The notes below the pieces were generated by a model. It had not been told where the DNA came from. It ran no database searches and saw only the letters and a list, made by a program, of their open reading frames with translations. A program made the translations under genes and the position numbers. A stretch of DNA of 64,000 nucleotides from contig NC_063436.1 in NCBI RefSeq assembly GCF_020379485.1, positions 30,440,423 through 30,504,422 of the forward strand, written 5' to 3'. The stretch comes from Brassica napus. Taxonomy: Eukaryota; Streptophyta; Magnoliopsida; Brassicales; Brassicaceae. This document shows positions 32,348 through 42,314 of the stretch, in pieces (the first letter of the stretch is position 1; every line of letters begins with the position of its first letter).

Positions 32348-34969
32348 ATGTTAAAGACTAAAGGAGATGTTTCTGTCATTTTTCCTCTGTTTCTTAAGCA
32401 CGTTTCTACTCAGTATCATATGAAAGTAAAAGCTATACGATCTGATAATGCTCCTGAACTAGCTTTCACTGATTTAATCAAAGAACTTGGAATGATTCAT
32501 TACTTTTGTTGTGCTTATACTCCTCAACAAAATTCTGTAGTAGAGAGAAAGCATCAACACTTGTTAAATGTAGCTAGATCATTGCTTTTTCAATCTAATA
32601 TACCACTTGAATACTGGAGTGATTGTGTTATGACAGCAGTGTTTTTGATCAATCGAATGCCTTCACCATTATTAAACAACAAATCTCCGTTTGAGAAACT
32701 ATTGAACAAATGTCCTGATTACTCATTGTTGAAAACATTTGGTTGCTTGTGTTTTGTTTCTACTAATGCAAAAGATAGAACAAAATTTTCACCGAGAGCT
32801 TTGCCTTGTGTCTTTCTTGGTTATCCTTCTGGTTATAAGGGCTATAAACTCTTGGATTTGGAATCTCGTTCTGTGACAATTTCAAGAAATGTTGTTTTTC
32901 ATGAGACAGTGTTTCCTTTTAAGACTTCTGAGTTGTTATCCAGATCTGTTGACATGTTCCCTAACACGATCTTGCCTATGCCTGTTCCTTTGCATTTTGT
33001 TGATTCATTACTTGTGTCATCACCTGTAGAGTGTTCAAATTTGGATTCTGTTCCTGCACAATCACACACTCATGACACTAATACTGATCACACTGTCATA
33101 GATACTACTGGTATGGAACATGATCATGCATCTAGGCCTAAACGACATACTAGAGCTCCTACTTATCTATCTCAGTATCATTGTGCTGCTCTTTCAACTA
33201 CTACTCCTATTTCTACTCGCTTATCTCGTCTTTCTTCAACATTACCACCTCACCTGTGTTGCCTTATACCGTTCACTTCAGTTTCTTCCCCTTCTTTCCC
33301 TTCCTCTTTTAAAACACCTTACCCATTGTCTTCTGTTGTCTCTTATGACCGTCAAAATCCCATTTTCCAAGCAGCTGTTCATTCTTATTCTCAAGAAACT
33401 GAACCTAAAACATTCCAACAAGCCATGAAATCAGAGAAGTGGACAAAAACAGTGAATGTGGAACTTGATGCTATGGAACAAAACAGAACATGGGATATTG
33501 TTTCTTTACCAGTTGGGAAGAATGTTGTGGGCTGTAGGTGGATTTTTACGATCAAATATAACGCGGATGGAACTATTGAGCGTCATAAGGGTCGTTTGGT
33601 TGCACAAGGATACACACAGCAAGAAGGGATTGATTATCTTGATACTTTCTCTCCTGTTGCGAAGTTGACCAGTGTTAAACTTCTTCTTGGCTTGGCGGCT
33701 ATTAATGGTTGGAGTTTAAACCAGATGGATGTATCTAATGCATTTCTCCATGGTGAACTAGATGAGGAGATATATATGCGCTTACCTCAGGGATATACTC
33801 CTCCGGCTGGTGTTGTTCTTCCACCAAATCCTGTTTGTCGTCTCAGAAAGTCTCTTTATGGACTCAAACAAGCATCTCGCCAATGGTATAAACGGTTCTC
33901 TTCTGTTTTGCTGGGTGCTAATTACATTCAGTCTCCTGCAGACAACACGCTTTTCATCAAGAAGACTGATGCTTCGTTTGTGGCAGTACTTGTCTATGTT
34001 GATGATATATTGATCGCCAGTAATGATTCCTCTGCAGTAGTAGCGTTGCAGGAACTACTTCGATCTGAGTTTAAAATCAAAGACCTTGGTCAAGCTCGGT
34101 TCTTTCTTGGTCTTGAGATTGCACGTTCATCACATGGTATCTCTGTGTGCCAAAGAAAGTATACATTGAATCTGTTGGAGGATTCTGGTCTTCTTGGATG
34201 CAAACCAAGTTCCATTCCTATGGATCCTACTCTCCATCTTACTAAAGATTTGGGTACTCCTCTTGCTGATGCGAAGGTCTATAGGGAGCTCATTGGTAGA
34301 CTCCTTTATCTTACAATAACGAGACCTGATATCACGTTTGCGGTTCATCAGTTGAGTCAGTTCCTCTCTGCTCCAACGGATACACATCTTCAGGCAGCTC
34401 ATAAAGTGTTACGTTATCTGAAGAACAATCCTGGACAAGGGCTTATGTACTCAGCGTCTTCAGAGTTGTGCTTGAATGCGTTTGCTGATGCTGACTGGGC
34501 TACTTGCAAGGAGACACGTCGTTCGATCACTGGCTACTGTGTTTATCTTGGATCATCCCTGATCTCTTGGAAGTCAAAGAAACAGGCAGTGGTTAGTCGT
34601 AGTAGCACGGAGGCAGAGTATCGCAGTTTAGCCTTAGCCACTTGTGAGTTGATATGGCTTCAGCAACTGTTACGTGATCTTCACGTCACTGTTACAGGTC
34701 CGGCAAAGCTTTACTGTGATAACAAGTCTGCGATTCACATAGCTATGAATCCAGTTTTTCATGAGCGGACGAAACACATTGAGATCGATTGCCATACTGT
34801 TCGTGATCAACTCAAAGCCGACAAGCTCAGGACCTTTCATGTCTCCACCGGCAATCAACTTGCAGACATCCTCACTAGACCACTTCACCCTGGTCCTTTT
34901 CATTCTTTTCTCTCGAGAATGTCTTTGTCAAGTCTTTATCAACCTCCAGCTTCACTGATAAAGACTTGA
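32348..34969 (+). CDS. Copia integrase (3' part), reverse transcriptase and RNase H
   Basis: Continues the interrupted polyprotein in the same frame. It holds the rest of the integrase core (KAIRSDNAPEL, then YTPQQNSVVERKH), the Copia-type reverse transcriptase (NRTWDIVSLP, QMDVSNAFLHGEL, catalytic YVDDILIAS) and RNase H (DADWATCKETRRSITGY, SRSSTEAEYRSLA, CDNKSAIHIAMNP). Ends 8 bases before the 3' LTR. No frameshift or stop was seen in 873 residues, so the only evident lesion of this element is the hAT insertion. Confidence 0.92.
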   Translation: MLKTKGDVSVIFPLFLKHVSTQYHMKVKAIRSDNAPELAFTDLIKELGMIHYFCCAYTPQQNSVVERKHQHLLNVARSLLFQSNIPLEYWSDCVMTAVFLINRMPSPLLNNKSPFEKLLNKCPDYSLLKTFGCLCFVSTNAKDRTKFSPRALPCVFLGYPSGYKGYKLLDLESRSVTISRNVVFHETVFPFKTSELLSRSVDMFPNTILPMPVPLHFVDSLLVSSPVECSNLDSVPAQSHTHDTNTDHTVIDTTGMEHDHASRPKRHTRAPTYLSQYHCAALSTTTPISTRLSRLSSTLPPHLCCLIPFTSVSSPSFPSSFKTPYPLSSVVSYDRQNPIFQAAVHSYSQETEPKTFQQAMKSEKWTKTVNVELDAMEQNRTWDIVSLPVGKNVVGCRWIFTIKYNADGTIERHKGRLVAQGYTQQEGIDYLDTFSPVAKLTSVKLLLGLAAINGWSLNQMDVSNAFLHGELDEEIYMRLPQGYTPPAGVVLPPNPVCRLRKSLYGLKQASRQWYKRFSSVLLGANYIQSPADNTLFIKKTDASFVAVLVYVDDILIASNDSSAVVALQELLRSEFKIKDLGQARFFLGLEIARSSHGISVCQRKYTLNLLEDSGLLGCKPSSIPMDPTLHLTKDLGTPLADAKVYRELIGRLLYLTITRPDITFAVHQLSQFLSAPTDTHLQAAHKVLRYLKNNPGQGLMYSASSELCLNAFADADWATCKETRRSITGYCVYLGSSLISWKSKKQAVVSRSSTEAEYRSLALATCELIWLQQLLRDLHVTVTGPAKLYCDNKSAIHIAMNPVFHERTKHIEIDCHTVRDQLKADKLRTFHVSTGNQLADILTRPLHPGPFHSFLSRMSLSSLYQPPASLIKT

Positions 34970-34977
34970 GAGGGGCG

Positions 34978-35182
34978 TATTAGTATAGTCCGGTTTAGTT
35001 CCCGGTTTATTATATTGGTTAAGTTTCCGTTTGCTTAACCGAGTAACTATATATAGAACAGAATCATGTACATTTCAGTTTACGAGAAATAACAAACTTT
35101 CACTTTATCCTTTTCTCTGATTCATCTTCTCAGCTCAAGCTCAAATCATCATCTTCATCATCTCTGTATCTGAACGTTATTA
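34978..35182 (+). repeat. 3' LTR of the first Copia element
   Basis: 205 bp, differing from the 5' LTR at one visible position (tattag against tattaa at the start). Confidence 0.93.
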
Positions 35183-35463
35183 CGCTCGCTTGCCTTGACG
35201 GCGGCGAAGAAGTCTTTCTCGGAGGGGATCTCGGTGTACTCTCCGTGTCTATGACTCCTCCAACGTTTCCGTTTCTCCGCCATTCTCTTCATCTGCTGCA
35301 ACCTTCTCTCCCTCAAAACCTCAAGATCGTCCGCGTCGGGCTTCTCAAGGGATGCGATCTCCTCGTCGAGCTTATCCTCCATAGCTTTCAGCACCGTCAG
35401 AAGCTGCTTCTCCAGAATCTGCCATGAAAACAAATCCAGAATCATCCCTCGCAAATTCAAAAG

Positions 35464-35861
35464 TGTTGAAAGTTAAACTTGATTTGGATCACATTTTGGG
35501 CTAATAATTTACTAATCATTTTAGCCCAAACTTAACTCAATATCTAGAATTATCCTCCACCTCCATAAGATAAAAATCTAGATATTCTCATAGAATTATC
35601 TAGATAATTAGGATAAAAAATCTTAGATATTATGCTAGAATTCTCTAGATTTAGGATTAAAATATGTAAGATATTTTGTACTTTGGAGGCTATAAATACC
35701 TCCACTCCCCATCATTTTGTATCATCAAGAAATAATCTAAGTTTGTAATAAGTAATAAAAATCCTCTTCTAAGTTATAAAATCTTTCTTCTTCACACAAA
35801 ACACTTTCTCTTCAAACACTTAAACACTTTCTCCATCTTTATAAAGTTTTTCATTCCAACA
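35464..35861 (+). repeat. 5' LTR of the second Copia element
   Basis: 398 bp with a TATA box (ggctataaatacc, about 35690) as probable promoter. Starts TG, ends CA. Confidence 0.93.
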
Positions 35862-35864
35862 AAG

Positions 35865-35877
35865 TGGTATCAGAGCT
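35865..35877 (+). promoter_or_regulatory. primer binding site, initiator tRNA-Met
   Basis: tggtatcagagct, complementary to the tRNA 3' end, three bases after the LTR. Confidence 0.9.
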
Positions 35878-35894
35878 ACAAGTTCCCTTTGAAG

Positions 35895-38402
35895 ATGGCA
35901 AATAGTGGTGTTCCCCTCCAAGTTCCATTGCTCACTAAGAGCAACTATGACAATTGGAGTCTTAGGATGATGGCTATCTTAGGAGCACATGATGTGTGGG
36001 AGATAGTCGAGAAAGGCTTCAATGAACCGGAGAATGATGGTGGTCTATCTCAAACTCAAAAAGATGGTTTGAGAGATTCAAGGAAGAGAGACAAGAAGGC
36101 TCTCTGTCTAATCTATCAAGGATTAGATGAAGATACATTTGAGAAGGTTGCTGGTGCAAAGACGTCCAAAGAAGCATGGGACAAGCTTCGGACATCTTAC
36201 AAGGGAGCGGAACAAGTTAAGAAGGTACGACTTCAAACTCTAAGAGGAGAATTTGAAGCATTACAAATGAAGGAAGGAGAACTCATCTCAGATTACTTCT
36301 CAAGAGTCTTGACGGTTACTAATAACCTAAAAAGAAATGGTGAGAAGTTAGATGAGGTGAGAATCATGGAGAAAGTTCTTAGATCATTGGATTCGAAATT
36401 CGAGCACATTGTTACGGTGATTGAAGAGACAAAAGACTTGGAGACTATGACGATGGAGCAACTTCTTGGATCACTACAAGCTTATGAAGAAAAGAAGAAG
36501 AAGAAAGAAGATATTGTGGAGCAAGTTCTCAAGATGAGAATTGATCACAAGGAAGAAAGTGGCCGAAGCAATCCAAGACGTGGTGGCGGTCATTTCCGAG
36601 GACGAGGTCGTGGTGTAAATGGACGAGGTTGGAGACCATATGAAGACAACTTCAACCAAAGAGGAGAGAATTCATCAAGAGGTCGTGGAAGAGGAAACCC
36701 AAAATCAAGGTACGATAAATCAAGCATCAAATGCTATAGTTGCGGAAAGTTTGGACATTATGCTTCTGAGTGCAAAACTCCAAACAACAATAGAGTGGAA
36801 GAGAAGTCCAACTATGTTGAAGAACGGCACAAGGAAGAAGATATATTATTGATGGCTTACAAGAAGGATGAACCAAATGAGGTTCACAAGTGGTACCTTG
36901 ATAGTGGTGCAAGCAACCACATGTGTGGAAATAAAAGCATGTTCGTGGAGCTTGATGAATCGGTGAAAACCAATGTGGCTTTGGGAGATGAATCGAAGAT
37001 GGAGGTGAAAGGTAAAGGAAATATTCTCATCCGCTTGAAGAATGGAGATCATCAATTCATTTCCAATGTTTACTACATTCCAAGCATGAAGACCAACATC
37101 TTGAGCCTAGGACAACTCTTAGAGAAAGATTATGACATTCGACTAAAGGATAATAGCCTTTCTTTAAGAGATAATGCAAATAATCTCATCACAAAGGTGC
37201 CGATGTCAAGTAATAGAATGTTTGTCCTAAACATTCAAAATGACATTGCACGATGTCTCAAGATGTGCTACAAGGAGGAATCTTGGCTTTGGCATCTTCG
37301 ATTTGGGCATCTCAACTTTGGAGGCTTAGAGCTACTTTCCAAGAAAGAAATGGTGAAAGGCTTACCTTGCATCAATCATCCAAATCAAGTGTGTGAAGGT
37401 TGCTTACTTGGAAAGCAATTCAAGATGAGTTTTCCAAAGGAGTCGGAGACAAGAGCAAGAAAGCCACTAGAACTCATACATACAGATGTATGTGGTCCGA
37501 TCAAACCAAGTTCACTTGGTAAGAGTAACTACTTCCTTCTCTTTATCGATGACTTTTCAAGAAAAACATGGGTTTACTTTTTGAAACAAAAATCAGAAGT
37601 GTTTGAAATTTTCAAAAAGTTCAAAGCCCATGTTGAGAAGGAAAGTGGTCTTAAGATCAAGTCCATGAGATCGGATCGAGGAGGAGAATTCATGTCCAAG
37701 GAGTTTCTGAAGTATTGTGAAGATAATGGAATTCGAAGACAATTGACGGTGCCAAGAACCCCTCAACAAAATGGAGTTGCGGAAAGAAAGAATAGGACAA
37801 TACTTGAGATGGCAAGAAGCATGCTCAAGAGTAAGAAGCTACCAAAGGAGTTGTGGGCAGAAGCAGTTGCTTGTGCGGTTTATATATCAAACCGTTCGCC
37901 TACAAAGAGTGTTTTAGAAAAGACACCACAAGAAGCTTGGAGCGGAAGGAAGCCCGGAGTCTCACATCTAAGAGTCTTTGGAAGCATTGCTCATGCTCAT
38001 GTTCCAGACGAGAAGCGGAGCAAACTAGATGATAAAAGTGAGAAGTATATCTTCATTGGGTATGACGCTAACTCCAAAGGCTACAAGCTCTACAATCCTG
38101 AAACAAAGAAGACAATCATTAGTAGGAATGTCATCTTTGATGAAGAAGGAGAATGGGATTGGAGATCAAATAATGAAGACTACAACTTCTTTCCATCCTT
38201 TGAAGAAGAGAATGTGGAGCAACCGAGAGAAGATCCAGCTACACCACCAACTTCACCAACAACAAGTTCTCAAGGAGATGAAAGCTCAAGTGAAAGGACT
38301 CCACGTTTTAGAAGTCTACAAGATATCTACGAGGTAACCGAAAATCAAGACAATCTTACTCTATTTTTGTCTATTTGCGGATTGCGAACCTATGAACTTT
38401 GA
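35895..38402 (+). CDS. Copia gag-protease-integrase
   Basis: From the ATG in MANSGVPLQVP: a UBN2-type Gag (SNYDNWSLRMMAILGAHD), an Arg/Gly-rich stretch, a CCHC knuckle CYSCGKFGHYASEC, the protease site WYLDSGASNHMCG, the pre-integrase LWHLRFGHLN, and the integrase core (HTDVCGP, DDFSRKTWVYF, RSDRGGEFMS, TPQQNGVAERKN). A one-base expansion in the T run at 38364-38368 shifts the frame just before the reverse transcriptase, so this reading ends early. The gag start at 35895 is favoured over the upstream non-ATG extension. Confidence 0.92.
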   Translation: MANSGVPLQVPLLTKSNYDNWSLRMMAILGAHDVWEIVEKGFNEPENDGGLSQTQKDGLRDSRKRDKKALCLIYQGLDEDTFEKVAGAKTSKEAWDKLRTSYKGAEQVKKVRLQTLRGEFEALQMKEGELISDYFSRVLTVTNNLKRNGEKLDEVRIMEKVLRSLDSKFEHIVTVIEETKDLETMTMEQLLGSLQAYEEKKKKKEDIVEQVLKMRIDHKEESGRSNPRRGGGHFRGRGRGVNGRGWRPYEDNFNQRGENSSRGRGRGNPKSRYDKSSIKCYSCGKFGHYASECKTPNNNRVEEKSNYVEERHKEEDILLMAYKKDEPNEVHKWYLDSGASNHMCGNKSMFVELDESVKTNVALGDESKMEVKGKGNILIRLKNGDHQFISNVYYIPSMKTNILSLGQLLEKDYDIRLKDNSLSLRDNANNLITKVPMSSNRMFVLNIQNDIARCLKMCYKEESWLWHLRFGHLNFGGLELLSKKEMVKGLPCINHPNQVCEGCLLGKQFKMSFPKESETRARKPLELIHTDVCGPIKPSSLGKSNYFLLFIDDFSRKTWVYFLKQKSEVFEIFKKFKAHVEKESGLKIKSMRSDRGGEFMSKEFLKYCEDNGIRRQLTVPRTPQQNGVAERKNRTILEMARSMLKSKKLPKELWAEAVACAVYISNRSPTKSVLEKTPQEAWSGRKPGVSHLRVFGSIAHAHVPDEKRSKLDDKSEKYIFIGYDANSKGYKLYNPETKKTIISRNVIFDEEGEWDWRSNNEDYNFFPSFEEENVEQPREDPATPPTSPTTSSQGDESSSERTPRFRSLQDIYEVTENQDNLTLFLSICGLRTYEL

Positions 38403-39936
38403 AGAAGCCCAAGAAAAGAAGTCATGGAGAAGTGCAATGGATGAAGAAATCAATTCGATTCAAAAGAATGATACATGGGAGTTAGCTTCACTTCCAAATG
38501 GACACAAGGCAATTGGTGTGAAGTGGGTGTACAAGGCAAAGAAGAACTCTAAAGGAGAAGTTGAAAGGTACAAGGCAAGATTGGTGGCAAAAGGCTATAG
38601 TCAAAGAGCCGGGATCGACTATGATGAGGTATTTGCTCCAGTTGCTCGCTTAGAAACGGTTAGACTAATCATTTCATTGGCAGCCCAAAAGAGTTGGAGG
38701 ATACATCAAATGGATGTAAAATCAGCCTTCTTAAATGGAGACCTTGAAGAAGAAGTCTACATTGAGCAACCACAAAGCTACATAGTCAAAGGAGAAGAAG
38801 ACAAAGTCTTAAGGCTGAAGAAGGCGCTTTATGGATTAAAGCAAGCACCAAGAGCGTGGAACACTCGGATTGATAAGTACTTCAAGGAGAAAGGCTTCAT
38901 CAAGTGTCCATATGAGCATGCACTTTATATCAAAACTCAAAACAATGATATATTGATTGCATGCTTATATGTTGATGACTTGATATTCACTGGCAACAAT
39001 CCGATTATGTTTGAAGATTTCAAGATGGAGATGACAAAAGAGTTCGAGATGACCGACATTGGACTAATATCATACTACCTTGGCATTGAAGTAAAGCAAG
39101 AAGAAAATGGAATCTTCATTACTCAAGAAGGCTATGCAAAAGAGGTGCTTAAGAAATTCAAGATGGATGACTCAAATCCAGTTTGCACGCCAATGGAATG
39201 TGGAGTCAAGTTGTCAAAGGAAGAAGAATGAGAGAGTGTGGATCCAACACTCTTTAAGAGTTTGGTTGGAAGCTTACGATATCTAACGTGCACAAGGCCC
39301 GACATCCTACACGCAGTTGGAGTTGTGAGTCGATACATGGAGCATCCAACAACAACTCATTTCAAGGCAGCCAAGAGGATCCTACGCTATATCAAAGGTA
39401 CAATCAACTTTGGCTTGTATTACTCCATTTCTGATGATTACAAGCTTGTTGGATATAGCGATAGCGATTGGGGTGGAGATGTAGATGACCGGAAAAGCAC
39501 AAGTGGCTTCGTGTTTTTCATTGGAGAAACTGCTTTCACATGGATGTCAAAGAAGCAACCAATAGTCACCCTTTCTACTTGTGAAGCAGAGTATGTGGCA
39601 GCTACTTCATGTGTTTGCCATGCTATTTGGTTAAGAAACTTGCTAATGGAATTGAGCCTACCACAAGAGGAGCCAACAAAGATATTTGTGGATAACAAGT
39701 CGGCAATAGCATTGGCGAAGAATCCAGTCTTCCATGACCGGAGTAAGCACATCGATACTCGTTATCACTACATTCGAGAATGTGTTACCAGGATGGATGT
39801 GCAGTTGGAGTATGTGAAGACAAATGATCAAGTAGCTGATATCTTCACCAAGCCACTCAAGCGAGAAGACTTCATCAAGATGAGGAGCTTACTAGGAGTA
39901 ACCAAATCAAGTTTAAGAGGGGGTGTTGAAAGTTAA
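38392..39936 (+). CDS. Copia reverse transcriptase and RNase H, interrupted by a stop
   Basis: Reverse transcriptase with KWVYKAKKNSKGEVERYKAR, QMDVKSAFLNGDLEEEVY and catalytic YVDDLIFTG, then RNase H with DSDWGGDVDDRKSTSGF, STCEAEYVAA and VDNKSAIALAKNP. A TGA at 39229-39231 interrupts the same frame between the reverse transcriptase and the RNase H. Together with the frameshift at 38364-38368 it inactivates the polyprotein. The first ATG of this reading (38392) is internal and not a natural start. Confidence 0.9.
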
Positions 39937-40321
39937 ACTTGATTTGGATCACATTTTGGGCTAATAATTTACTAATCATTTTAGCCCAAACTTAACTCAA
40001 TATCTAGAATTATCCTCCACCTCCATAAGATAAAAATCTAGATATTCTCATAGAATTATCTAGATAATTAGGATAAAAAATCTTAGATATTATGCTAGAA
40101 TTCTCTAAATTTAGGATTAAAATATGTAAGATATTTTGTACTTTGGAGGCTATAAATACCTCCACTCCCCATCATTTTGTATCATCAAGAAATAATCCAA
40201 ATTTGTAATAAGTAATAAAAATCCTCTTCTAAGTTATAAAATCTTTCTTCTTCACACAAAACACTTTCTCTTCAAACACTTAAACACTTTCTCCATCTTT
40301 ATAAAGTTTTTCATTCCAACA
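39924..40321 (+). repeat. 3' LTR of the second Copia element
   Basis: 398 bp; about three substitutions relative to the 5' LTR, in 'tctctaaatttagg' and 'aataatccaaatttg'. Confidence 0.93.
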
Positions 40322-40365
40322 AAAAGCAGTGTAAAGACTGTACCTCTTGAATAGGGATCGTCCAT

Positions 40366-41802
40366 TGTGAGATCTGATGAACGGATCCTCGTTTTTTTTT
40401 TTGAATTCAAAAGTGAGATTCTCAGTTTTAGGTGACGGACGAGACGGGATGAACATAATAGAGTTCTTCAAAACGACACCGTTTCAAATAAACCCGGTAT
40501 GCAGAAATCATTAAATCAAGTGAAAACCGGCTAAACCGGACTGGATCATTTTTTGGACAACTCCGGACCGGATCATATAGAATGATAGAGACAACACGAT
40601 GTGGGACTTTAGTAGCGGGTGTGTGTCAGTGTGAATCATTGAATTACATCCTTGATCTTTTCTTAAGTGTGTTATAAGCTAGACCCGTTTTTTTTGTCAT
40701 AAGTAGTTAACATACACTACTACTACGTCGCTCACTCATATACTATGATCTAAGGAAAAAAACAGGGCAATGAAAATGAATGATATAGACCACACGATGT
40801 GGGACTTTAACAGCATGTGTGTGTCTCACTCATATATGAACTTTTTAAAAGCTTCTAAACGAGCGAGCTGGCAGGTTCCTCAAAACTCATTTTCGTGTAT
40901 GAAAGTTTGTGATAACATCGAAAAAAGTTCATTTTGGTTGAGTGGCTACGCTCACTGAGTCACTGGAATGGCCACCCTCGAAGAGAAGTGAGTTTTTTTT
41001 TATCACACTTTTTTTTTTGTTGTTTGTCTAATATCTTGCGTTAAGACATAAACCGTTGAGATGTCCATATGTATGTTTGGGTTTAGGGTTTGGTTTGTTG
41101 GGTTTTGTCTGAAATTTGGTACATTTTTTTCTAGAAATTGATGAGTTCTTCCTTTTCTCAGTATTTTTGTTTGGAGGAACGAAATCAATAGGTTATTTTG
41201 TCTTCTTTGTCTAAAATTCTGCCTAAGGATCCATTTTGATTCTTGTCTGTACAAATTTTTTGCTCTAAAGAATAAAAAAATTTTAATAATCATCAGTGTC
41301 GGTTCTAAGGGAGTGCTGGGAGTGGGAGTGCAAATGCACAGAATCCATCTTGTATGTTAAAATTTCTTTATTACTTTAGGGTTCTAAAGTTTTTTAGATT
41401 GATATATTGAAGGTCTAAACTCTAAAAATTACTCATTAGTCTAAAGGAAAAAGAGCACATGGCCTTTTATTTTTCTAAGCCGGGCCTGATAACCATACTC
41501 GATCATATTACATGAATGGGAACAATTACATCATCAGTGGAAGCTACAATGAGAATGTGGTGTGTGTTTGTTGTATTTAAACGGGAAGACGCCTTATGAA
41601 TATATCTCTAAGAGAGGTAATATTACATATAAACGGCAAATGAATGTAAGCTGCCATGTGAGAGAACTTATGACCTTACTATGTGATTCGGTCTGACCCG
41701 CAGGGGTACGGCTCGAATTTCTCCACGATGGGTGTTCAGTCTCTACGCGGTGACCCTTTCAGGTCTTAGAACATCAATATCGTGGGCTCTTAACCTGGGT
41801 TT
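40366..41802. other. remnant promoter region of the pseudogene and degraded repeats
   Basis: A segment 'cacgatgtgggacttta' is present twice in similar surroundings (about 40597 and 40793), a diverged direct duplication of roughly 60 bp. Around 41290-41500 the sequence resembles a worn transposon end, but I found no matching partner. No coding signal. Confidence 0.4.
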
Positions 41803-42314
41803 TTAGAGCATCTTTATCCCTAAAACTCCAAATAAGGTTCTTAATGATTTTGTAACTTTAAGAATTTTTGTTAAGAAACTTCCATTTTGAGTGGTCCAAT
41901 GGAAGTTTCTTAATTGAGGATTCTTAAAAAAAAAAATTTACATCTCCATCTAATCCTACAAAACAACCAAATACATCAAGCAACCATAAACATATCAAAA
42001 TAATAGCTCCTGAAAATCAATACAAATAATAGCCTGAAAATTAGCAAAACTTCGTCATGGCTGCAAACAAAAGCTTGTTTACAGTGACTCACTCAGCGTG
42101 AAAACAATCAAGCCAAACCAATAACTAATGATCTAGACCACTAACAAAGGAGCAGACTTGTAGATATGTTCTCATTTCCATTTTAATTGTAAGAACAATT
42201 CCACTATAACAACTAAAGAGAGAGGGTGTTGCAATAGTAATGATAACAAGTCGCTTAGTCACAGTAGCTACATAGAAGACTACAAACTAATGCAGGTCAA
42301 GTAGTCTTCTTTAT
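41803..42314. mobile_element. end of a TIR element related to the one at 26848
   Basis: Starts agagcatctttatccc and continues with 'aactccaaataaggttctta' and 'gtttcttaattgaggattctt', the same kind of end as at 26848 and (inverted) at 55303. Just before it, 'agaacatcaatatcgtgg' at about 41768 may be a second end. The other terminus was not identified; the solo LTR at 42315 may have inserted into it. Confidence 0.35.

Larger units (their letters stand above)
29027..35182 (+). mobile_element. Ty1/Copia retrotransposon with TA...TA ends, interrupted by a hAT-like element
   Basis: Two 205-bp LTRs differing at one visible position enclose gag-pol. Perfect 5-bp duplication cgctc (29022-29026 and 35183-35187). 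The primer binding site for initiator tRNA-Met (tggtatcagagc) starts directly after the 5' LTR at 29232; a purine tract (cttgagaggggcg) precedes the 3' LTR. LTR ends are TATTA...TTATTA instead of TG...CA; TA...TA is among the rare non-canonical ends reported, mostly for Copia elements. It inserted into exon 2 of the thioredoxin-domain gene. Total 6156 bp, of which 849 bp is a later insertion (element plus duplication). The near-identical LTRs show a young insertion. Confidence 0.95.
35464..40321 (+). mobile_element. second Ty1/Copia retrotransposon (Tork/Tnt1-like), recently inactivated
   Basis: 4858 bp with two 398-bp LTRs (TGTTGAAAG...CATTCCAACA) and a perfect 5-bp duplication aaaag (35459-35463 and 40322-40326). 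The primer binding site for initiator tRNA-Met is at 35865-35876, three bases after the LTR. The purine tract aagtttaagaggggg (39909-39923) precedes the 3' LTR. LTRs differ at about three positions. It lies in intron 1 of the thioredoxin-domain pseudogene. The polyprotein has one single-base frameshift and one stop codon. Confidence 0.95.
26307..40365 (-). pseudogene. thioredoxin-domain protein (TXND9/PLP-like, At2g18990-type) pseudogene, split by transposons
   Basis: The intact family consists of phosducin-like, thioredoxin-fold proteins thought to assist cytosolic protein folding. Exons remaining, in gene order: exon 1 40365-40344; exon 2 35418-35183 plus 29026-28982; exon 3 26739-26575; exon 4 26486-26307. 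Read together they follow the family from ILEKQLLTVLKAMEDKLDEE through HFYRENWRCK and VMDKHM to a C-terminus rich in S, D and E (SDSDSE). Exon 3 is 165 nt where 159 are expected: a 5-bp duplication (acatg) after VMDKHM and one extra T later both shift the frame. Exon 1 appears one base out of frame with exon 2. A Copia element splits exon 2, another fills intron 1, and a chimeric element with Cassandra fills intron 2. Splice sites are still recognisable. It cannot make a normal protein. Confidence 0.85.

Noticed and set aside
35158..35460. 100-residue minus-strand protein ending in NNVQIQR
   Set aside because: The last residues come from the Copia LTR; the true exon stops at the insertion site at 35183 and continues beyond the element at 29026.
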